From contig NZ_LNYU01000009.1 in NCBI RefSeq assembly GCF_001468135.1, positions 160,215 to 224,214 on the forward strand: a stretch of 64,000 bases of DNA. The letters are read 5' to 3'. The notes under the pieces were generated by a model, which was not told where the DNA came from, ran no database searches, and saw only the letters and a list, made by a program, of their open reading frames with translations. Below, in pieces: positions 55,549 through 63,677 of the stretch; the first letter of the stretch is position 1, and each line of letters starts with the position of its first letter. The translations under genes and the position numbers were made by a program. Source of the DNA: Legionella santicrucis. Its GTDB lineage: Bacteria; Pseudomonadota; Gammaproteobacteria; Legionellales; Legionellaceae.

Positions 55549-56850
55549 ATGACTATTTCGTTAAGTACAACAAGCCAAGAATTAATTTCCAAGTTGAACA
55601 AGATCGATAAGCGTTTTACTCAAACATTTCAACAAAAAACAGCAATTGATAGAACTTCTTTATTGAAGTGGCTTGAACAATCACACTCAGTCACAGGGAA
55701 TGATGATGCATTTTTTTTAATTGCATCGTTACAGACCTCATTGTTAAAAGATCTAAATGACTCATTAAATAATTCTTTAACGAAAAAAGAAAAGTCTAAA
55801 AAAAATAGTACACTCTCAAAAGCTAAGTTAGGACTACTCGCCCTTGCAGGAACCATTTATTTTGGTTGTGAAGGTTTTGATGGTGTTACCGCGATTATGG
55901 GGATGTTCTCCTTTGTTCCTACTCTCGCATTTTTTGTAGCAGGGACGTTATTTTCAATACTCTCCATAATTGTATTTTATAGTTTTGATTTAGTTGAAAT
56001 TTCTAAAAATTTAGGAATCAAATCTTCTGATGCTCCAAAGTTACTTGATGTTTTGCTGGACGAGTTTAAACAAATAAAATTAATTCGTGCGCGTCTTTCA
56101 AAATCGACTCATAAAACGTTGCAAGAGCTTGAACAAGATCTTGCGATTGCAAAAATGTTGTTAAAAAGACATGAAGACTTAAATGAGGCACGATCTCAAC
56201 TGAAGTTAGCATTAGAAAATCCTTACCTAAAGGCTGGGAAAATGATAACTGCAGGGCTTGCAGGAATTATTTTTTTTAGTGGCGGTTTTTTTGCGGGCCA
56301 AGCTGTTGCTTTGACTATTGCAGGTGCATTTATTCCTATGGTGGCAGCCACAGCTTGGCCAATTGTTGCTGTGGGTGTGGTTGTAGGTTTAGCTGCATTC
56401 AGTATTTACTGGTTTGTTGAGCGCCCAGGAATTGAAAATCTGATTCGTCGTTGGAAAGGATTGGATAAGGAAAAAATGGATCAATTATGCAAATCCAATA
56501 TTGTGGATCGAGAGACAGAAAAATTGCAAAATTTAATTCAAGAAATCGAAGAAAAGATCGAATTGAATCATATTAACACAAATACTCAAGCACAAGTTCA
56601 AACACTAGTAGAAGAGGTCTCTCGTTTGAAGCAACAATTAGCGCAGAAAACGCCTCAAAAAATGCAGCTTCATATTGATCAAGCTGGGAATGATGAGCTT
56701 ATCATGGATAAACAACACATGGGAATTAAGGAATTGAATCCTGTGAAAGAAGAACATTCATCACCACATGCCCAATATTCTCTTTTTAAATTAAAAGACA
56801 TTAAACCTGCTACAGAGTTTATGACCCCTGAAAAGAGACATACCCCATAA
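55549..56850 (+). CDS. Membrane/coiled-coil protein, candidate Dot/Icm effector
   Basis: A 433-aa protein of no recognised family. Two long hydrophobic hairpins lie at about 94-150 and 232-290, separated by a helical region, and a coiled coil at about 315-368 (RETEKLQNLIQEIEEKIEL and KQQLAQK) precedes a charged, Glu/Ser-containing tail. The layout of paired transmembrane segments plus coiled coil is common in Legionella effectors that sit in host membranes. GAGGGGG seven bases before ATG 55549 fixes the start. The PmrA-like element supports, but does not prove, effector status. Confidence 0.72.
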   Translation: MTISLSTTSQELISKLNKIDKRFTQTFQQKTAIDRTSLLKWLEQSHSVTGNDDAFFLIASLQTSLLKDLNDSLNNSLTKKEKSKKNSTLSKAKLGLLALAGTIYFGCEGFDGVTAIMGMFSFVPTLAFFVAGTLFSILSIIVFYSFDLVEISKNLGIKSSDAPKLLDVLLDEFKQIKLIRARLSKSTHKTLQELEQDLAIAKMLLKRHEDLNEARSQLKLALENPYLKAGKMITAGLAGIIFFSGGFFAGQAVALTIAGAFIPMVAATAWPIVAVGVVVGLAAFSIYWFVERPGIENLIRRWKGLDKEKMDQLCKSNIVDRETEKLQNLIQEIEEKIELNHINTNTQAQVQTLVEEVSRLKQQLAQKTPQKMQLHIDQAGNDELIMDKQHMGIKELNPVKEEHSSPHAQYSLFKLKDIKPATEFMTPEKRHTP

Positions 56851-56873
56851 AACTTTTTAAAGGTTTTATGGGG
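56843..56873 (+). terminator. 11-bp hairpin spanning the stop codon
   Basis: CCCCATAAAAC (56843-56853) and GTTTTATGGGG (56863-56873) are perfectly complementary; the TAA stop lies in the first arm. No T-run follows. Confidence 0.55.
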
Positions 56874-57184
56874 CTCTGTTGACTATTGATCTCTCACTGT
56901 CTCGCTCCATATTTTATATCTGATGGACTTCATAAAATTTAAAAAATGCTTTTGATCCATTATCTACTTAGATCGTTCGGGCTGAGTAATCACTTGATCT
57001 GCAGTGTTTCAATTTTGTGAGGGTTTTCTCAGGCTTTATACACGATGTCTCAGTTTTTATTCCTCATTATCCTCTTGACCAGTCCATTTTATCTATTCTT
57101 AATGAATTTAATTATTTTCGAATATTTACAAATTTTCGAAAATAATTAATACTATGTTCAGTTTTTAAATGAAGCATAATAAAA
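56851..57184. other. Intergenic region upstream of the GntR operon
   Basis: About 334 bp containing the end of the hairpin above, a TCTGTTGAC match to the end of the element at 1584, and the 15-bp inverted repeat just before the regulator gene. No gene seen. Confidence 0.45.
57108..57149. promoter_or_regulatory. 15-bp perfect inverted repeat, candidate GntR operator
   Basis: TTAATTATTTTCGAA (57108-57122) is the exact complement of TTCGAAAATAATTAA (57135-57149), with a 12-bp spacer. Its right end is 35 bp before the GntR start. Autoregulatory binding by the encoded regulator is inferred; the two TTCGAA cores are 10-12 bp half-sites on nearby helix turns. Confidence 0.7.
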
Positions 57185-57895
57185 ATGATACGAATTCGTG
57201 AAAAACAATCAAAAGCAAGCACTGTTTTAGAAAAAATTCGCCAGGATCTTGTGAGTGGTTATTATAGCCCTGGCCAAAAGCTACAAATGGAGCAGTTAAA
57301 AGCAAGATATAATGTAGGATACAGTCCTTTAAGAGAGGCATTGTCTCGATTAGTTGCTAATGGATTCGTTAATCTAGAAGAATTATGTGGTTTTTCTGTT
57401 CCTCTTCTATCTCTAGAAGAGTTATATGATCTTTATGCTATTAGAATGGATCTTGAAACTCGCGCTTTAGAATTATCGATGGACCATGGAGATGCATCTT
57501 GGGAAGCCGAAGTTATTTCTTGCTGGTACCGCTATGCTAAATATATTGATTCCCAGTCCGACCAATCCTTGGATCCTATAGAATGGAACGAATTCCAAAA
57601 AGAATTTACTTTTACTTTAATCCAAGCATGCCAATCTCCTTGGTTACTTAAAATTCAAGACATGTTGTATGACCATTCTGCGCGCTATCGTTTTTTATGT
57701 ATAGGATTTCATCACGATAATAAAAAAGTACTGGCAGAGTTTAAGCAAGAAAATGAAGACTTAGTTGCTGCTATTTTAGCGAGAAATAAGGAAAAAGCCG
57801 TTGCGATCTCTAGAATTGGCTGGCAAAGATCGCTTGAGATTATGGCGGATCGTTTGAGGACAAAACTTATGGAGCAAATCGATGACCAAAAATAA
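57185..57895 (+). CDS. GntR/FCD-family transcriptional regulator
   Basis: A 236-aa repressor-type regulator. The N-terminal winged helix (about 12-80) shows VLEKIRQDLVSGYYSPGQKL and the recognition region YNVGYSPLREALSRLVANGFV. A helical C-terminal ligand-binding FCD-like domain follows (LYDLYAIRMDLETRALELS). FCD proteins usually sense small organic acids or amino acids. It is the first gene of a five-gene operon and overlaps the next start by 14 bp. A strong inverted repeat upstream is its likely operator. It probably senses a substrate or product of the encoded pathway. Confidence 0.9.
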   Translation: MIRIREKQSKASTVLEKIRQDLVSGYYSPGQKLQMEQLKARYNVGYSPLREALSRLVANGFVNLEELCGFSVPLLSLEELYDLYAIRMDLETRALELSMDHGDASWEAEVISCWYRYAKYIDSQSDQSLDPIEWNEFQKEFTFTLIQACQSPWLLKIQDMLYDHSARYRFLCIGFHHDNKKVLAEFKQENEDLVAAILARNKEKAVAISRIGWQRSLEIMADRLRTKLMEQIDDQK

Positions 57896-59450
57896 GAAAA
57901 ATTATCTCCTTATTCCATCGGTGCCTACACCTAATGGTCGCTTACATTTGGGACATATTGGTGGCCCTTTTTTAAGTGTTGATATTCTTGCAAGATATCT
58001 GCGTGCTTGTGGACACCGTGCTTGGATAATTTGTGGTACCGATAGCTATGAATCTTATGCAGCGGGAAAAGCTGAAGAAGAGAATAAAGATCCAGAAGAA
58101 ATAGGCCATCACTATCATGCATTAATCGCAGAAGATCTAAAGTTAATGAATATTCAAATAGATCAATTCATTAATCCGCTGGCTGCACAATGGAGTTTTT
58201 CTTATCAAGAATGGCATCAGAAGATCTTTCAACAATTGTTAAATAATAAAGTAACATCTGTATTAGAGGAAAATATGCCGTGGGATGAAGAAAACAAACG
58301 TTTTCTGACCGGCTATTGGCTTAGTGGAAACTGTCCTGTTTGTTTCAAAAAAACCACAAGTTATTTTTGCGAAAATTGTGGTGCACATTTTCGTCCAGAA
58401 GAAATAATTCGAGAGAATAATACGAGACAAAAAGCGGTAGAAAATATTTTTTTACACCTTCCTCATCAAGTAGAGCTATGCTCCAAAGGAGTAAATCAAT
58501 ATATAGAAACTATATTCCAAAACTACCAAGTTCAGCAAAATAATTTATTTCGTTTAACTACTCATTGTGATTGGGGATTATCTGATCCTAGCCATCCGGA
58601 TAGAACCTTATTTAGTTATGGTTTTATATTTGCTTATTTTTTGATGTTTGGGGAAATTGCCGGGAAGTTAATGGACATCAATAAAAACGCATTTGCAAAT
58701 GATTCAGAGGTGATTACTATTTCTAGTTTTGGCATTGATAATGCCTTGCCATTTTTAAGCAGTGCATTGGGAATTAGTCGGGGATGTCCTCAATATAAGC
58801 CTTTTGATTATTACCTCGTTAATTATTTTTACTATCTTGAGGGCAGCAAATTTTCAACAAGCCGGCAACATATGATTGGAGTGGACGAAGCAATCTATAG
58901 AAAAAAACTCTCTAGTGATATTATTCGGTTTTATCTTGCTTCTTTAGATGTTCGTAATCAAACAGGTAATTTTGTGCTCAATGATTTTGTTTCTTATTAC
59001 AATAAAACAATAGATTGGATCGAAACATTAATCATTCAAGGAGTGGGGAGCTTGGCTGATGTGAAAGCCTACGGTTGTGATCAACCTTTAAAAACGCAAC
59101 TTTATGAGTTATTCGCTATTCAAGCACATTCATTACAACCGAATTGCTTTTTACCCCATATTGCAGTTCATTCTATTGATGATTGGCTCGCCTTAGGTAA
59201 AGGTTTGAGCCAGAAATCAGGTAATTATTTTTGGTGGTTAAAAGGATTGGCTCTGTTGATTTATCCTTACATGCCAGAGTTAGGAGAAACTCTTTGGGTT
59301 ATTTTAGGGTATGACGGTTTACCAGTAATGAGTGATTTTTTTATTCCACCAACACGTCCTTTACAAAAATTAAAACTGAGTATAAAGCGCATTGATCAAG
59401 AGTTTGGAGTATTCAAGGAGGAAGTCCATTGTGAACCAAATGCATCATAA
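57882..59450 (+). CDS. MetRS-like ligase, predicted subunit of a hydrazine synthetase
   Basis: A 522-aa class I aminoacyl-tRNA-synthetase-like enzyme resembling methionyl-tRNA synthetase. It has PNGRLHLGH (HIGH motif at 22-25), a zinc knuckle with Cys 151, 154, 163 and 166, and KFSTS (323-327) at the KMSKS position. Its neighbours are a lysine-type N-hydroxylase and a cupin. In known hydrazine synthetases such as Spb40 a MetRS-like domain activates an amino acid with ATP, and a fused zinc cupin joins it to N6-hydroxylysine. It is therefore unlikely to be the housekeeping MetRS. It overlaps the next gene by 20 bp. The reaction is inferred from family and context. Confidence 0.85.
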   Translation: MTKNKKNYLLIPSVPTPNGRLHLGHIGGPFLSVDILARYLRACGHRAWIICGTDSYESYAAGKAEEENKDPEEIGHHYHALIAEDLKLMNIQIDQFINPLAAQWSFSYQEWHQKIFQQLLNNKVTSVLEENMPWDEENKRFLTGYWLSGNCPVCFKKTTSYFCENCGAHFRPEEIIRENNTRQKAVENIFLHLPHQVELCSKGVNQYIETIFQNYQVQQNNLFRLTTHCDWGLSDPSHPDRTLFSYGFIFAYFLMFGEIAGKLMDINKNAFANDSEVITISSFGIDNALPFLSSALGISRGCPQYKPFDYYLVNYFYYLEGSKFSTSRQHMIGVDEAIYRKKLSSDIIRFYLASLDVRNQTGNFVLNDFVSYYNKTIDWIETLIIQGVGSLADVKAYGCDQPLKTQLYELFAIQAHSLQPNCFLPHIAVHSIDDWLALGKGLSQKSGNYFWWLKGLALLIYPYMPELGETLWVILGYDGLPVMSDFFIPPTRPLQKLKLSIKRIDQEFGVFKEEVHCEPNAS

Positions 59451-60756
59451 TGAAATTTCCGATTTACTGGGTGTGGGTATCGGTCCATTTAATTTAAGTG
59501 TTGCCGCGTTACTGTCCTCAGCGGAAGCGATTTCTAGTGTTTTTTTTGATCAAAATGAAGAGTTTGTCTGGCATCCAGGAATGCTTTTTTCTCATGCAGA
59601 AATCCAAGTCAGTTATTTAAATGATCTGGTTACACTGGCTGATCCTACTAATTCTTATTCATTTATTGCTTATCTGGCTAAACATAAAAGATTATATCGT
59701 TTTATTAATGCACAATTTAAAAATGTATTAAGAATGGAGTTTAGTCACTATTTAAATTGGGTAAGTCGTTCGTTGCCTAATTTATTTTTCAAAGAAGAAG
59801 TCGAAGATATTTGTTTTAATCAATCGCATTTCGTAATGAGCACGAGCCGAAGAACGATTAGAGGTAAGCATCTTTTATTGGGTAATGGGTTACAGGCAAA
59901 ACTCCCTAATTGTGTAAAGGATTATATGGGTAAAAATGTAATACACAATAAAGATTTTTTATTAAAACCAATCCATTGGCAGGGTAAAAGGGTTGCTATT
60001 ATTGGTGGTGGACAAAGTGGTGCTGAAATAGTACATCATATTTTATCTCAAGAAGATCGGCTACCATCGGAATTGAATTGGATTTCAAGGCGGTGTCAAT
60101 TGTTACCCATGGATACTTCTTCATTTGTAAATGAATATTTTACACCCAATTATATGGAGTATTTCTTTCATCTACCTGAGCAAGAAAAAACGCTTTTATT
60201 GCAGGAGCAACAACTCGCCAGTGATGGCATTTCTTTTCACTTATTAAAAGCGATTTATCAAAAACTTTATAGTTTAGAATTTTTAGAAAATAAGGGGCGA
60301 TTTTTTAATTTTTTACCTCGGCATGAATTAATCCATATGAATAGGGATGCCGATTGGTATCAGTTATTGTTGTGCGATCTTACTACCACGAAAAGAAAAT
60401 TTATTCCCGCAGATATTGTTATCCTCTGCACTGGCTATCAATGGGATTTTCCTTCTTACCTTTCTTCCTTGGCCGACAAAATACCTTTAAATAATGGAAG
60501 ATTTTGTGTTAATCAGGATTTTTCTATTTTATGGGATGGTCCAAGAAAAAATCGTATTTACGTGCAAAATGCCGCTGTTCAGTCGCATGGAATTGCTGAA
60601 CCCAATTTAAGTGTTATGGCATGGCGAAGTGCAAAAATTATTAATAGCATCGCACAATTACCCATTTATGATCTAGAAAATGAGAGCACTGTATTAGATT
60701 GGAACCGAGAGTTATTTCATAACCAGGAGGAGCAAAAATATGTCTCAATGGCTTGA
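59431..60756 (+). CDS. Lysine/ornithine N-hydroxylase family monooxygenase
   Basis: An FAD- and NADPH-dependent N-hydroxylating monooxygenase (IucD/PvdA/SidA type) of 441 aa. The FAD motif GVGIGPFN is at 14-21, the NADPH motif GGGQSGAE at 192-199, and the family's C-terminal CTGY at 333-336. GTG 59431 is chosen as start because AGGAGG (59416-59421) lies nine bases upstream; ATG 59440 is a possible alternative. Expected product is N6-hydroxylysine (or N5-hydroxyornithine), either the nucleophile for N-N bond formation or a hydroxamate precursor. It overlaps both neighbours. Confidence 0.9.
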   Translation: MNQMHHNEISDLLGVGIGPFNLSVAALLSSAEAISSVFFDQNEEFVWHPGMLFSHAEIQVSYLNDLVTLADPTNSYSFIAYLAKHKRLYRFINAQFKNVLRMEFSHYLNWVSRSLPNLFFKEEVEDICFNQSHFVMSTSRRTIRGKHLLLGNGLQAKLPNCVKDYMGKNVIHNKDFLLKPIHWQGKRVAIIGGGQSGAEIVHHILSQEDRLPSELNWISRRCQLLPMDTSSFVNEYFTPNYMEYFFHLPEQEKTLLLQEQQLASDGISFHLLKAIYQKLYSLEFLENKGRFFNFLPRHELIHMNRDADWYQLLLCDLTTTKRKFIPADIVILCTGYQWDFPSYLSSLADKIPLNNGRFCVNQDFSILWDGPRKNRIYVQNAAVQSHGIAEPNLSVMAWRSAKIINSIAQLPIYDLENESTVLDWNRELFHNQEEQKYVSMA

Positions 60757-61093
60757 TGCAAAGATGAGCAAGGAGGATTTCGCCCCTTTTTTTTCAGATC
60801 CTGAGAACATAGCTCCTGGGGTCAATGTATATCCTATTAATTTCACATTATCTCGAGCAACCCCTCCTTTTCATACTACTTATTTTCATGTGTTAAGTCA
60901 GTGTGAAACCCCATTGGACTCCCATCAGGAAGAGGAAATTTGGATCGTTTTACAAGGATGCGGTATTTTAAATTATGAAGGATCGTGTCATTACATTAGC
61001 GCACAAGATATTTTTTATTTTGCTGCGTTTAAAAAACATCGAGTAAGAAATCCTATCGATGAATTACTTCTAATTTGCTCTATTTATTGGTAG
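60740..61093 (+). CDS. Single-domain cupin, predicted N-N bond-forming partner
   Basis: A 117-aa cupin beginning inside the end of the monooxygenase gene, with AGGAGG a few bases upstream. Candidate metal ligands are His62 and Glu66 in SHQEEEIW and His100 in KKHRVRN, with His45 and His50 as further options; YEGSCHYISAQDIFYFAAF forms the second half of the barrel. In hydrazine synthetases such as Spb40 a small zinc cupin is fused to a MetRS-like domain; here it is a separate polypeptide. Assignment as cupin is firm, its reaction inferred from the operon. Confidence 0.85.
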   Translation: MSQWLDAKMSKEDFAPFFSDPENIAPGVNVYPINFTLSRATPPFHTTYFHVLSQCETPLDSHQEEEIWIVLQGCGILNYEGSCHYISAQDIFYFAAFKKHRVRNPIDELLLICSIYW

Positions 61094-61135
61094 GCGCGCA
61101 AATAATATTTTTGCTAAAAACAATAGGACTGTTTC

Positions 61136-61600
61136 ATGAACCAATATAGGATTAGAGGATTACAATCTAATGACAAAGAGTGCTGGTTAACTTTATGGAA
61201 AGAGTATTTAAAATTTTATCATATATCGTTACCCCATGAAGTGACTGATAATACATGGCATAGGTTGCTCTCAGATGATGAACATCTAAGGGGTATTGTT
61301 TGCTGTAATGTTCAAGATGTTCCTGTAGGATTTCTTACGTTTATTCTTCATTTAAGTACATGGAGTATCGCTCCAGAATGTTATGTACATGACTTATACA
61401 TTAACCCCGCACATAGGAGAGCAGGTGTGGCAAAAATGCTTATGGATGAATTAAAACACATGGGTAAGTTTCAAAAATGGAGTAGGATTTATTGGTTAAC
61501 TCAGATTAACAATGATGTAGCGCAAAATCTTTACAATAAAATCGGAACGAGTGAACCTTGGATTGTGTATGTGATGTCTGATTCATCTACAGCTATTTAA
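61136..61600 (+). CDS. GNAT-family acetyltransferase
   Basis: A 154-aa GNAT protein, the last gene of the operon, 42 bp after the cupin. The acetyl-CoA motif RRAGVA (94-99) follows YVHDLYINPAHR, and a C-terminal NNDVAQNLYNKIG fits motif B. It could acetylate the pathway product (self-protection or tailoring), or N-hydroxylysine to make a hydroxamate. It is much shorter than the aerobactin IucB acetyltransferase, so a classical siderophore role is less likely. AGGA precedes the ATG. Confidence 0.88.
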   Translation: MNQYRIRGLQSNDKECWLTLWKEYLKFYHISLPHEVTDNTWHRLLSDDEHLRGIVCCNVQDVPVGFLTFILHLSTWSIAPECYVHDLYINPAHRRAGVAKMLMDELKHMGKFQKWSRIYWLTQINNDVAQNLYNKIGTSEPWIVYVMSDSSTAI

Positions 61601-62085
61601 GATCAGTATTAAGAAATGTTTCACTAGTTGACGTATTCAAAGACAAAATCGATGCGTTTCTAACTCTGTACTGGACAAAAATCGCTATGAAACTATATTC
61701 ATCTGCTTTATGCACCGATGCAAAGGCAATGATTTTTTTCAATTCGGATCATGCTAGTATTTCGTATTAGGAAATCAACAAAATTATGTTGATGAACTTG
61801 GACTTTTGTTTACAACATAATGATAGAATGTTAATTTTTAAACTCCATATTATTGAGTAAACTAATATGAAAATAAAAATTAATTGCCCTATCGTCCTAG
61901 CTTTAGTATGTTCCGCTGCATTTTGCAAATTCACCGCAATCAAAATTAAATATTCAATCAGCACCTTCTTCCTCTGAAAAAGCACGATTTCAGTAATAAA
62001 TTTTGCAAATCATGTCTGAGAAAATTCATCGGGTTTATATTTTAAACTCATTACAATGTGATGAAACGGTGGGTGGATCCAACTA
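61601..62085. other. Gene-poor region with a decayed small ORF
   Basis: About 485 bp between the GNAT gene and the exported protein. Only the frameshifted small ORF at 61867-61996 is recognisable. Strong A/T content; no tRNA or terminator seen. Confidence 0.45.
61867..61996 (+). pseudogene. Frameshifted small secreted peptide (remnant)
   Basis: ATG 61867 opens KIKINCPIVLALVCSAAF, a typical signal peptide, but the frame stops after 36 codons. Removing one T from the TTTT at 61921-61924 would read on as AFANSPQSKLNI to a stop at 61994-61996, restoring an AFA-N signal-peptidase site and a total of 42 codons. It therefore looks like a small exported protein interrupted by a homopolymer frameshift, or a sequencing error. 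Confidence 0.5.
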
Positions 62086-62991
62086 ATGTACATGAAAATA
62101 TTATTTATATTTACCTTGTCTTTCTATTTGATTTTAGTATCGAGCGGTTTGAAAGCCCACGGTTTTGTTGGTCAAAGATTTTTCCCTGCTACTGTCACAA
62201 TGGATGATCCAATCGCTGGGAATGATTTTAATTTTATATTTTTTAGAATAGAAGCTCTTAATGACGATGGTAATAAAGTTTGGACTTCAAATCCTCAATT
62301 TGCCTACGATAAAATTTTAATCAAAAATCTACAGGGAACAATTACTGGAAGCTATCTTCATATACAAAATCCAGAACGCATGCCAGCTCAAAATGGATTT
62401 GATGACTTGGCAGTTAGTTTATTATATCAAATGATCACAATTCCTGATTATGAATCGGTTCTTTCTATAGGGCTTGATACCAACATTGTTGGAACAGGAA
62501 ATACCGGTGTGGATGCTGATTCTTTTACTACGTATTCGCCCTCAATCATTGTAGGACAAGGACTTGGTTTTTTACCAGAAAGTTTAAATTTGTTTAGATC
62601 GTTTGCTTTTTATACATTTGGAAGCCCGAATTATACAACTCGAGATCATCGTGCTGTCAGTGTAGATTATGACTTTGTTGTAATGTATAGTTTGCCTTAT
62701 ATGCAAAATTTTGTGAAATCGCTCAATACGCCTTTCATTATGAATCATTTTATGCCCATTGTTGAATTTCCTATGAATACATGCTTAGTGAGTGCTTGCG
62801 CACATCTTACAACAGGAACTATCAATCCAGGTTTTATCAGCGTATGGAAGTATGGTCAAGTTAGTGTTGAGTCATCTATCCCAATCAATAAAAATTCGGG
62901 GACTCAAGTTGGTTTTGCTATTCAAGTATTTTTATACATTGACGACATTTTTTCTCCAAATAGCTCTATAAATAGATCAATTTTTAGTTAG
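62086..62991 (+). CDS. Exported protein of unknown function
   Basis: A 301-aa protein with an N-terminal signal peptide (about 1-24, ending GLKAHG), followed by an Asn-, Ser- and aromatic-rich region rich in predicted beta strands (VLSIGLDTNIVGTG, FAFYTFGSPNY, VSVDYDFVVMYSLPY), suggesting an outer-membrane or periplasmic beta protein. I do not recognise the family. It sits 25 bp before a copC-like gene on the same strand, so a role in copper handling at the envelope is possible. ATG 62092 is an alternative start. Confidence 0.7.
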   Translation: MYMKILFIFTLSFYLILVSSGLKAHGFVGQRFFPATVTMDDPIAGNDFNFIFFRIEALNDDGNKVWTSNPQFAYDKILIKNLQGTITGSYLHIQNPERMPAQNGFDDLAVSLLYQMITIPDYESVLSIGLDTNIVGTGNTGVDADSFTTYSPSIIVGQGLGFLPESLNLFRSFAFYTFGSPNYTTRDHRAVSVDYDFVVMYSLPYMQNFVKSLNTPFIMNHFMPIVEFPMNTCLVSACAHLTTGTINPGFISVWKYGQVSVESSIPINKNSGTQVGFAIQVFLYIDDIFSPNSSINRSIFS

Positions 62992-63016
62992 TTATTGAAT
63001 TAATAAGGAAATAATT

Positions 63017-63379
63017 ATGAATAGTTTAAAGAAATTAACTACAGTAATATTAATCTTGGGTTGTGTTCTTAGCCAAGCATTGTGGGCTCATGCAATGCCA
63101 AAGAATCAATCTCCTGGTGCTGGGGCTGAATTAACCCAAAGTCCTCCTGTTGTTAGTATCACCTTTAATGCACAAATAGAGCCAAAGTTTAGTAAATTAA
63201 TAGTTACCGACCGTAATAAAAAACAAGTCAGTATCGGTTATGGAACAGTAGACCCAAATCACTACATATTAACCACTAAATTAAAATCTTTAAATAAAGG
63301 TCGCTATGTTGTAAGTTGGCATGTAATCGCTCATGATGGTCATGAAACGAGAGGCAGCTATTCTTTTACAATTCAATGA
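63017..63379 (+). CDS. copC: CopC-like copper-binding periplasmic protein
   Basis: A 120-aa exported protein of the CopC/PcoC family. The signal peptide ends in ALWA, leaving His as the mature N-terminus (HAMPKNQSPGAGAEL). The AHDGHETRG near the C-terminus supplies Asp and His, so the His1/Asp/His Cu(II) site of CopC is present. A Met-rich Cu(I) loop is not seen. CopD is not encoded next to it. It follows the exported protein above and an AAGGAAA element. Confidence 0.85.
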   Translation: MNSLKKLTTVILILGCVLSQALWAHAMPKNQSPGAGAELTQSPPVVSITFNAQIEPKFSKLIVTDRNKKQVSIGYGTVDPNHYILTTKLKSLNKGRYVVSWHVIAHDGHETRGSYSFTIQ

Positions 63380-63677
63380 AATAAATTGGACTATAGTTCA
63401 GAATTATGAAAGCAATTCTAATCCAGAAATGCGCGTGAAATACGAAAAATCGAAATGCTTAATCAAAACCAAGGTCTTATAAAACCCATTTACATAGAAT
63501 AATATTTTAGGGAAATAAAAAGCAACTCATTAAAAAGCCAAAGGAAATTTCTCATCCAATGGACTTATCACCTACTTCCTTTTTAAAGAATTAATCACTA
63601 CTATAAAAATAAAATAGTTCTATTATTTGATCGAATGCAAGTTTGATTTTATAAAAAAAGAATAAGGATGCCTTATT
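63380..63677. other. Intergenic region
   Basis: Nearly 300 bp between the copC-like gene and the partial hydrolase gene. I see no gene, repeat or convincing promoter; AAGGA at 63664-63668 serves the downstream start. Confidence 0.4.

Noticed and set aside
57098..57116. PmrA-like repeat before the GntR gene (CTTAATGAA, TTAATTATT)
   Set aside because: The unit step is 9 bp instead of 11 and the second unit overlaps the inverted repeat; chance match in AT-rich DNA is more likely.
57882..59450. Housekeeping methionyl-tRNA synthetase
   Set aside because: It is short, sits inside an operon with an N-hydroxylase and a cupin, and its signature loops deviate from the usual MetRS; a second, standard metG is expected elsewhere.
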